Positions 1-5,944 of a stretch of 15,045 nt of DNA are shown in pieces (position 1 is the stretch's first letter; the number at the start of each line of letters is the position of its first letter). The DNA comes from Planctomycetota bacterium. GTDB taxonomy: Bacteria; Planctomycetota; UBA8742; SKZP01; JAIOTL01. The stretch spans positions 1-15,045 of the forward strand of contig JAIOTL010000385.1 in assembly GCA_021106775.1 (NCBI GenBank). Reading direction: 5' to 3'. The notes under the pieces were generated by a model. That model worked only from the letters and a program-made list of their open reading frames with translations. It was not told where the DNA came from and did not search any database. The translations under genes and the position numbers were made by a program.

Positions 1-782
1 ATATATTTATGGTCTTCAGAAATTCTTGCAACTATAAAGTTCGCATTCGGGACAGAATACTCAACAATCTGCTTTCCAGTTTCATAATCCCAAAGCGCAA
101 CAGCCTTTCTTGAGCATGATAAAATCTTTGTGCAATCTTTTGTGAAATCGACACTGACAGCCCGTTCTTGTTGATTTTTCAGTTTCCAGTCGATGTGTTT
201 AATGAGTTTGCCGTTATCAGAATTGTAAATTCTAATCACACCATTGAAATCGCTTGGACCACAACCTCTCAAATACGGCGGGTAATCACGTTCACTCGGT
301 TTGGGAACACTGCCAATACCGATAAGTTTTTTCCCGTCAGGAGAATACTTGCTTCCTCCCATATTTTTGAAAACTTTTTCTATTACATTGGATTCCAAGT
401 TAAGAAGCATTTGCCGACCACTATTATCATTAAATAAACCGTACTTCCAATCTGGTGATAATCTAAGCTTGCCCTCCTTATGGTTGTCGTAACCTATATA
501 ATCCACCGGTCTCGCTAACATATTGTTAATAATGTTGGTTTTGCGGTAATCGTCCGGATACTTTTTCAGAAACTCGATACCTGCTGAATAATGTCCTCCA
601 AGAGCCTCATAATAGGCTTTGTCAACCTCAGATACTTTGAAAGGTTCAATTTTAGCACCACTGCTGGGTTTAATCACGACTCCGTCTTTCTTGTTCGGTT
701 TTGTCTGAGTTTCCTGGGCTGAGATGAAAGAGAAAAGGATAAACAAAAATAGGTAAACCAAAACCAACTTGCACTTTTCCAT
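1..782 (-). CDS. Secreted WD40-like repeat protein, N-terminal part (runs off the left edge)
   Basis: This open frame reads leftward from tandem ATG codons and has no stop before the window edge, so only about 260 N-terminal residues are visible. They begin with a basic-hydrophobic Sec signal peptide (MMEKCKLVLVYLFLFILFSF, cleavage probably after ISA). A Lys-rich spacer and a short helical stretch follow (about 50-90, containing YYEALGGHYSAGIEFLKKYP). From about residue 105 there are degenerate beta-propeller units: LRLSPDWKYGLF, SKYSPDGKKLIGIG with IRIYNSDNGKLIKHI, and VDFTKDCTKILSCS with VALWDYETGKQIVEYS. The SPDG...W/IYD..TGK pattern is typical of bacterial WD40-like or PD40-like propellers. 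The ribosome site GGAGG (788-792) lies 5 bases from the second ATG (782) but only 2 from the first (785), so 782 is preferred. Probable role is a periplasmic or surface scaffold; partner and substrate are unknown. Confidence 0.8.
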   Translation of the reverse strand, partial: MEKCKLVLVYLFLFILFSFISAQETQTKPNKKDGVVIKPSSGAKIEPFKVSEVDKAYYEALGGHYSAGIEFLKKYPDDYRKTNIINNMLARPVDYIGYDNHKEGKLRLSPDWKYGLFNDNSGRQMLLNLESNVIEKVFKNMGGSKYSPDGKKLIGIGSVPKPSERDYPPYLRGCGPSDFNGVIRIYNSDNGKLIKHIDWKLKNQQERAVSVDFTKDCTKILSCSRKAVALWDYETGKQIVEYSVPNANFIVARISEDHKY

Positions 783-843
783 CATATCCTCCAAAATTAA
801 CGAAAGCGTAAGTGTAACAATATTCACAGTTATAACGTACGAT

Positions 844-874
844 AAAGTGCTGCATCGATCACCTTACGCACTTT
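844..874. repeat. Inverted repeat between the WD40-like gene and the S8 protease gene
   Basis: AAAGTGC (844-850) and GCACTTT (868-874) form a perfect 7-base inverted repeat with a 17-base loop. It lies 104 bases beyond the stop of the S8 protease gene and about 60 bases upstream of the WD40-like gene. There is no T-tract on the minus strand after the stem, so it is not a convincing intrinsic terminator. It could be an operator or RNA hairpin of the WD40-like gene, or chance. Confidence 0.25.
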
Positions 875-977
875 TCATGCAACATCTTATTTTAACTTCT
901 TTGTTGCTAATTAGTTTGATTTTTTATAATAAGTTGATTTTGAACAACCTTCTTCTACATAATTTTGCATCCATAAA

Positions 978-3900
978 TTATCTACGTCGAATTATACTTT
1001 TAACAATTACTATGAAAAATATAATAAAGACAAACCAGAATGTGCTTGTAGTACTGTTTTCAGCATCAGGATTAAATACACAACCACCGCTGGATTTAGA
1101 TTTTGTTGTGAATTTCCAAACCCGTGACCATTCACCCCAACCAGCAATATTTTTCGCTCTAACGCGCCAGTAGAACATAGTTTTATATTCTAAATCAGAG
1201 ACTTCCGAACTTGAATTCGAAATATTATCGTTGTCAAAGATTGTTATTGCAAAGGTTGCAGAATCTGATACCTGCAATTGATAAGTTATTGGAGTGGTAC
1301 CAGTTGCAGATTTCCAATGTAAAACTATATTTTTCGGTTGTTTAGTTGAATTATCAATTGGGCTTGATAATAAAACCTTGCCAGGAGGAGTAACTGTAGT
1401 GAATTGCCATGTTGAAGACCAGGAACTCCAGCCTGCAATGTTGTTTGCACGAACTCGCCAATAGTATTTTGTGTTGTATAATAAACCTGAAACCTGCTGG
1501 GAAGTGCTTGAAATATTACCGTTGTCAAAAATATTCGAACTAAATCCTCTATTTGTCGAAACCTGCAAATGATAAGTTAATGGCGTTGTACCCACAGATG
1601 GTTGCTGCCACTGAAAAGATATTGTTGTTGGTTGTTCTATTGAGTTATTTGTTGGAATGCTTAATATTACTTGTCCAGATGGTACTACGGTTGAAAATTG
1701 CCATATTGATGACCACGAACCGACTGCTCCATTATCTGCTCTGACTCTCCAATAGTACTTCGAGCCATAAATTAACCCTGAAACTTGTTGAGATGTGCTT
1801 GAAATAGTGTTGTTATCGAAGAAAGTGGAAGTAAATCCTGCATTAATAGAAACCTGCAACTGATAAGTAAATGGAGTTGTTCCCACGGATGGTTGTTGCC
1901 ATGTGAATGATATCGCTGATAATTGAGCGGTAGCGTTGTTAGATGGACTGCTTAAAATGATTTGTCCTGGTGTTATAATTGTTGTGAATTGCCATATTGA
2001 TGACCATAAACCCCAGCCAGCAGTGTTATTAGCTCGAACTCGCCAAAAATATGTTGTGTCAAATGATAATCCAGAAACAACTTGAGAAGTAGTGGCAATA
2101 TTGTTTGTGTCATAGTAAGTCGTTGAAAAACTGTTGTTTGTTGAAACCTGCAATTGATACGTAAACGGAAGCGTGCCCGTTGCTGGTTGCTGCCATTGAA
2201 ATGTTATCGATGTTGCTTGACCAGTTGCATTGCTTGATGGGCTAGTAAGGATAACCTGCCCGGGTGTAATTATTGTTGTGAATTGCCAAACAGATGAGTA
2301 AATTCCCCAGCCAGCAGCGTTATTTGCTCTAATCCGCCAATAATAGGTTGTGCTGTAAGAAAATACTGAAAGTTGAATAGACGTGGTTGCGATATTATTA
2401 TTATCGTAAACCGTCGTTGAAAATCCACTGTTTGTTGAAACCTGCAGATGATAATTAAATGGTGATGTGCCCGTTGAAGGTTGCTGCCATTGCAAAGTTA
2501 TTGTCAACGGTTGTGCTGTTGCGTTGTTGGAAGGACTAGATAAAGTTACTTGCCCAGGTGGAATAATAGTCTCAAGATTCCAAATCACTGACCAAGCACC
2601 CCAGGCAAGAAAATTTGCAGCTCTAACCCGCCAATAATATGTTGTGCTGTAAGAAAAACCTGAAAGTTGAATTGAAGTACTTGCGATATTATTATTATCG
2701 TAAAGTGTCGATGAAAATCCATTATTTGTAGATACCTGTAATTGATACTTTGTTGGTGAACCCAATGGTTGTTGCCATTGAAAAGTGATTGTCGTTGGCT
2801 GAGCAGTTGCATTGTTTGGTGGACTTGTCAAAGAAACTTGTGCAGGTCCTGGTGTATCTAACTTCAATTTTCCGTAGCCGAATGTGTTATCTTTGCCATT
2901 CGTCCCACAATCAACTGCTTTTCCTTCCAAATAACTTCGAACTTGGGCATTTGTGTTAGAAGGTGCTGATGACCAATAAACTGCTGCTGCTCCAGCAACA
3001 TGTGGACAAGAGCCAGAAGTTCCGAAAAAATTTCCCGAACCATATTGCTCGCTAGTTCCATCAGGTCCGCAAATATCTGGTTTTGTTCTTGCATCCATTG
3101 TTGGTCCGCGAGAACTGAAAGATTCAATTGGCACAGTTGAATTATTCCAATATCCTTCGTAAATCGCACCCACAGTAAAAGCACCGGTTGCAGTTCCTGG
3201 GTCACCGATTGAGTGTGAAGGGCTTGCATATTCCAAACCATTATCTTTGCTGCAATATAGACGAAACTGAGAACTACCATTGGCACTATGTTTTCCAATA
3301 GTAACATGAAAAGTTCCAGTTGATGTTGCTGTATAACTGATTGTTTCAACTGGTCGCTGTGTTCCAGTTTGCCTATTTTCACTCGAATCAACTTGATTCA
3401 TCGAGGAATTAAATAAATATAAATCATAATCTTGGTTAGAATTACTCAGACTTGTATCCCATGTTAGATAAAAGTTATAAGTTTCACCATTTGTTAGAGA
3501 TATGCTATTTGTTTCATCAGCACCTGAAAAATTATGCCAATTATCGGTGTCTGTGTCGCTCCATGTTCCAGTCCAATGCGTATCTCTACCATCATTTCCA
3601 GCTGAGTTTACCCACAATATACCGTTTGAGTTAGCATCATTCGCCGTGTTACAAGCATATCCTAATCCATCACCGAAAAAATAACCTGGTACAGACAAAG
3701 ACATTGATACAACCTTAATTCCATTAGTTATGCAGTAATCCTTTGCATCTTCGATATCTGTTGTATTTTTTGCAATAATTAAATAGTAAGTTGCAGATGG
3801 TGCAAAATCGTAAACTATTGCAGCGCATTCTGTTCCGTGGTCACCTGAACCAGGAAATCCACTGCCCGTGAAATCTCTTGAAGTATAAGAACTTGTGAAA

Positions 3901-4484
3901 TCGCCTGAAGTTACTAAACTCGAAATATGCTCAAAACCATGGTCAATTATCGCAATTTTTATTCCGCTACCGCTAAAACCTGCAGAGTGCCAGGATGGGC
4001 CATCAACTTTCGCAAATCCTTCAGATGTGGTTGAATCTGCAACAGTTATGTAAACTTGACGAATTTGCTGAATATTCGGAAACTCCTTGAGAAGTTCATT
4101 AAAATTATAAATTGGGATATAACCTGTAATCCATTTTTTGCCAATACGTCCATGTTGAATTTCGAATCTTTCAAGAACTTCAGAAGTTACATAGCTTTCG
4201 ATTTTCTCTGTAAAATCAATAACAACTTGAACTTTAAAATCTATCGTTTTAATGCCTTTTGAATTAGCATAATCTGAAAATTCTATAGGATTAGTAGCAT
4301 CAGCGAAATATTTATCCATTAAGAATGGTAGCGGATATTTTATTTTTTCATCATACTTAAATTTAATAGATTCTGAAGTTTTAAAATCCAGTTTTTCAGC
4401 ATTTTTCTCATCAGATATAGTTATATTCTGAAAACATATCGTAAGTATGACCAAAACTACAACAAGAACTCGAATAATTTTCAT
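978..4484 (-). CDS. Secreted S8 (subtilisin-like) serine protease with six Fn3 repeats and a GGC/TM/Arg C-terminal tail
   Basis: This is an exported subtilase of 1168 residues. The signal peptide occupies about residues 1-24 and a propeptide-like region about 30-150 (FKVQVVIDF...). The catalytic domain spans about 155-545, with Asp181 (AIIDHGFEH), His216 (GDHGTEC), oxyanion Asn297 (SAGNDG) and nucleophile Ser490 (GTSGSCPHVAG), so it should be active. A PPC-like beta-sandwich (about 313-412, QDYDLYLFNS) is inserted between Asn297 and Ser490. Six Fn3-like repeats of about 96 residues follow (545-1127), each running from PGQVxLxSPxNNxT to YWRVRAxNxAGWGxWS. The tail has SSGGC (Cys1135), a hydrophobic segment (about 1148-1165) and RRR, as in rhombosortase- or CPBP-processed sorting signals. 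Inference: processed at the surface, with Fn3 as spacer or adhesion. GGAG (4490-4493) is 5 bases from the ATG, supporting the start. The substrate is unknown. Confidence 0.93.
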   Translation of the reverse strand: MKIIRVLVVVLVILTICFQNITISDEKNAEKLDFKTSESIKFKYDEKIKYPLPFLMDKYFADATNPIEFSDYANSKGIKTIDFKVQVVIDFTEKIESYVTSEVLERFEIQHGRIGKKWITGYIPIYNFNELLKEFPNIQQIRQVYITVADSTTSEGFAKVDGPSWHSAGFSGSGIKIAIIDHGFEHISSLVTSGDFTSSYTSRDFTGSGFPGSGDHGTECAAIVYDFAPSATYYLIIAKNTTDIEDAKDYCITNGIKVVSMSLSVPGYFFGDGLGYACNTANDANSNGILWVNSAGNDGRDTHWTGTWSDTDTDNWHNFSGADETNSISLTNGETYNFYLTWDTSLSNSNQDYDLYLFNSSMNQVDSSENRQTGTQRPVETISYTATSTGTFHVTIGKHSANGSSQFRLYCSKDNGLEYASPSHSIGDPGTATGAFTVGAIYEGYWNNSTVPIESFSSRGPTMDARTKPDICGPDGTSEQYGSGNFFGTSGSCPHVAGAAAVYWSSAPSNTNAQVRSYLEGKAVDCGTNGKDNTFGYGKLKLDTPGPAQVSLTSPPNNATAQPTTITFQWQQPLGSPTKYQLQVSTNNGFSSTLYDNNNIASTSIQLSGFSYSTTYYWRVRAANFLAWGAWSVIWNLETIIPPGQVTLSSPSNNATAQPLTITLQWQQPSTGTSPFNYHLQVSTNSGFSTTVYDNNNIATTSIQLSVFSYSTTYYWRIRANNAAGWGIYSSVWQFTTIITPGQVILTSPSSNATGQATSITFQWQQPATGTLPFTYQLQVSTNNSFSTTYYDTNNIATTSQVVSGLSFDTTYFWRVRANNTAGWGLWSSIWQFTTIITPGQIILSSPSNNATAQLSAISFTWQQPSVGTTPFTYQLQVSINAGFTSTFFDNNTISSTSQQVSGLIYGSKYYWRVRADNGAVGSWSSIWQFSTVVPSGQVILSIPTNNSIEQPTTISFQWQQPSVGTTPLTYHLQVSTNRGFSSNIFDNGNISSTSQQVSGLLYNTKYYWRVRANNIAGWSSWSSTWQFTTVTPPGKVLLSSPIDNSTKQPKNIVLHWKSATGTTPITYQLQVSDSATFAITIFDNDNISNSSSEVSDLEYKTMFYWRVRAKNIAGWGEWSRVWKFTTKSKSSGGCVFNPDAENSTTSTFWFVFIIFFIVIVKSIIRRR
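1104..2852 (-). repeat. Tandem Fn3-coding repeats (six units of about 288 bp)
   Basis: These six in-frame units, inside the S8 protease gene, encode Fn3-like domains. Recurrent words on the plus strand include gttgctgccat, gaaacctgcaa and gaattgccat, each reappearing about every 285-295 bases. Conserved protein landmarks are WQQP, YQLQVST, YYWRVRA and WQFTT. The last unit (about residues 1033-1127) is the most divergent: it has WKSA instead of WQQP and WKFTT instead of WQFTT. The pattern indicates intragenic duplication of whole domains followed by drift. Confidence 0.85.
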
Positions 4485-4841
4485 TTAATCTCCAACTCAA
4501 CAGTATGCTGAAAAATTACAAAATCCAATTTATTTTTAATAACCATTATTGAAGTATTCATCGATGTTGACGGTGTGCGTTATATTCAAGCAATTCATAG
4601 CTTTTTAACAATACTTGATTCTTCAATCATAATATTTCTCGATTTTACCATTTTTTAACAAAATAACAATATAATATGTTTTGCGATCTAATCTGCTTAA
4701 CCTGTGTATTTATTTGATTTTTCAAATGTTGAATTCAATGATTTAGTAAACATTTACTTTATCAAATCACACCTCACACATCCTCAGATGATGTAATAAC
4801 CGTCAAAATTGCATAATTAAGACATACACTGTAGATAATAG
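4485..4841. other. 357-base intergenic stretch upstream of the S8 protease gene
   Basis: This very AT-rich, multiply stopped stretch lies between the TPR gene stop and the S8 protease start. I see no credible coding region or RNA gene. A small dyad TGATT-GAAG-AATCA (about 4616-4629) and a possible minus-strand promoter (4642-4669) are the only structures noticed. Confidence 0.6.
4642..4669 (-). promoter_or_regulatory. Possible sigma70-type promoter for the S8 protease gene
   Basis: On the minus strand TTGTTA (4669-4664), a 16-base spacer and TAAAAT (4647-4642) resemble -35 and -10 boxes. They would give an untranslated leader of about 150 bases before the ATG at 4484. The region is so AT-rich that such a match can arise by chance. 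Confidence 0.25.
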
Positions 4842-5708
4842 CTAATCTTTTGAATCCCTATATTTTTGGATTAGATCATTGATCTTTTTTTCAAAATCGG
4901 CATATTCGCCATATGGACAAAGGGATTTTGCTTCATCGAAAGATTTTAGTGCATCATCTTCATTGTTTAATTCTAAATAGCATTCCCCGATTCTTAAATA
5001 TGCATAATACCTTGGTATAAACCGGTAAATAGGTAAATCATGTGAAATTAAGAAATAATATTTTGTTAGTCTTTTATAGTCATCAATTGCCTTTTTATAA
5101 TTTTTAAATAAATAGTGGAAAGTCCTTGCACGGGCAATGTAATATACAGTATGAATAGCATTACTTACATTAATTGCTGAATTAAGGTCATCAATTGCCT
5201 TTACATCATCATTTTCATAATAATACATTCCTCTATAATAATATGCTTTATGATTAGACGGATTACACTCAATTGCCTTACCTAATAAAATGATATCATT
5301 GGGTTTGAGTCTGTCTATAATCGTGCTTGGACCATTTATAAAGGGTCTGTTTTCAATATAATCAACTATTATGCTGGAAATTTTATTTCTAATGTATTTT
5401 CTATCATTTCGTTCTAATTCAAGTGCCTTTTCTAAATCAGATAAAACAGAATTGAATTTATAAAACTCTTTTGTTTTCAACTCACAAACCGCTCGAATAT
5501 AAAAGGATTTTGCATTAAACTTACTGGGTTTAATTTTCTTTACCAATTCTTTGCATAATGAATAATCTTCACGAATAAAGGCTTCATATACATTAACAAA
5601 GCTATGATTACTCACGGTTGTATTCATTGTATCATTCAAGACAAATACAAAGAATACAAGAATTGAGACTATAACTATAAGAAAAACAATTGAGATATTT
5701 TTCATCAT
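4842..5708 (-). CDS. Membrane-anchored tetratricopeptide-repeat protein
   Basis: The product has 288 residues. An N-terminal hydrophobic segment (about 5-25, ISIVFLIVIVSILVFFVFVL) lacks an obvious cleavage site, so it probably acts as an uncleaved anchor with the rest outside the cytoplasm. TPR-like helical pairs are visible at about 154-187 (HKAYYYRGMYYYENDD...AIDDLNSAI), 188-220 (ARARTFHYLFKNYKKAIDDY) and 231-268 (YAYLRIGECYLELNNEDDA). Weaker units lie before these (ALELERN; LLGKAIECNPSN). TPRs mediate protein-protein contacts, and no enzymatic motif is seen. AGGAAG (5718-5713) is 4 bases from the first ATG (5708) and 7 from the second (5705), so the start may be either. Gaps of 357 and 236 bases to its neighbours argue for its own transcript. 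Function is unknown beyond scaffolding. Confidence 0.85.
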   Translation of the reverse strand: MMKNISIVFLIVIVSILVFFVFVLNDTMNTTVSNHSFVNVYEAFIREDYSLCKELVKKIKPSKFNAKSFYIRAVCELKTKEFYKFNSVLSDLEKALELERNDRKYIRNKISSIIVDYIENRPFINGPSTIIDRLKPNDIILLGKAIECNPSNHKAYYYRGMYYYENDDVKAIDDLNSAINVSNAIHTVYYIARARTFHYLFKNYKKAIDDYKRLTKYYFLISHDLPIYRFIPRYYAYLRIGECYLELNNEDDALKSFDEAKSLCPYGEYADFEKKINDLIQKYRDSKD

Positions 5709-5784
5709 ATTACTTCCTTTAAATAGTTATTATATAATATGACTAGCTGCTTTCCTGTTTAATACACTCAATGTGAAGTAGGCA

Positions 5785-5811
5785 GTGACGTGCCCCCGGT
5801 ATTTGTTCCAG
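5785..5811. mobile_element. Possible relic of an IS3-type terminal inverted repeat
   Basis: The sequence TGACGTGCCCCCGGTATTTG, continuing into TTCCAG, follows the TGANNTGCCCCC pattern seen at ends of IS3-family (IS150-like) elements as I recall them. It is a local C-rich island in AT-rich intergenic DNA upstream of the TPR gene. No transposase coding sequence and no matching opposite end occur in the window, so it can only be a solo end or remnant. The match is from memory of the family, not from a search. Confidence 0.3.
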
Positions 5812-5944
5812 TTGTAGAGTTAGTCATTTTATGTTTCCTATCTGATTTTTAATCAACTCTTCATACATAATTTAGTTTTCCTTATCAGACAATCCGTGAA
5901 ACTCTTTTCTTTTAAGGATTCATATTTATGTTTTGAAGCCTTGA

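Noticed and set aside
168..437. Plus-strand open frame of 89 codons at the left edge
   Set aside because: It is antisense to the WD40-like gene, which has a signal peptide, a Shine-Dalgarno sequence and repeat motifs. The plus-strand frame has none of these.
1104..2852. Regular repeats as a CRISPR array
   Set aside because: The period of about 288 bases, the continuous reading frame and the Fn3 motifs show protein-domain repeats, not repeat-spacer units.
2864..3391. 175-codon minus-strand frame inside the S8 protease gene
   Set aside because: It is an out-of-frame shadow of the catalytic domain with no ribosome site or recognisable domain. The same holds for the 178-codon frame at 6502-7038 inside the C25-LanC gene and the smaller antisense frames.
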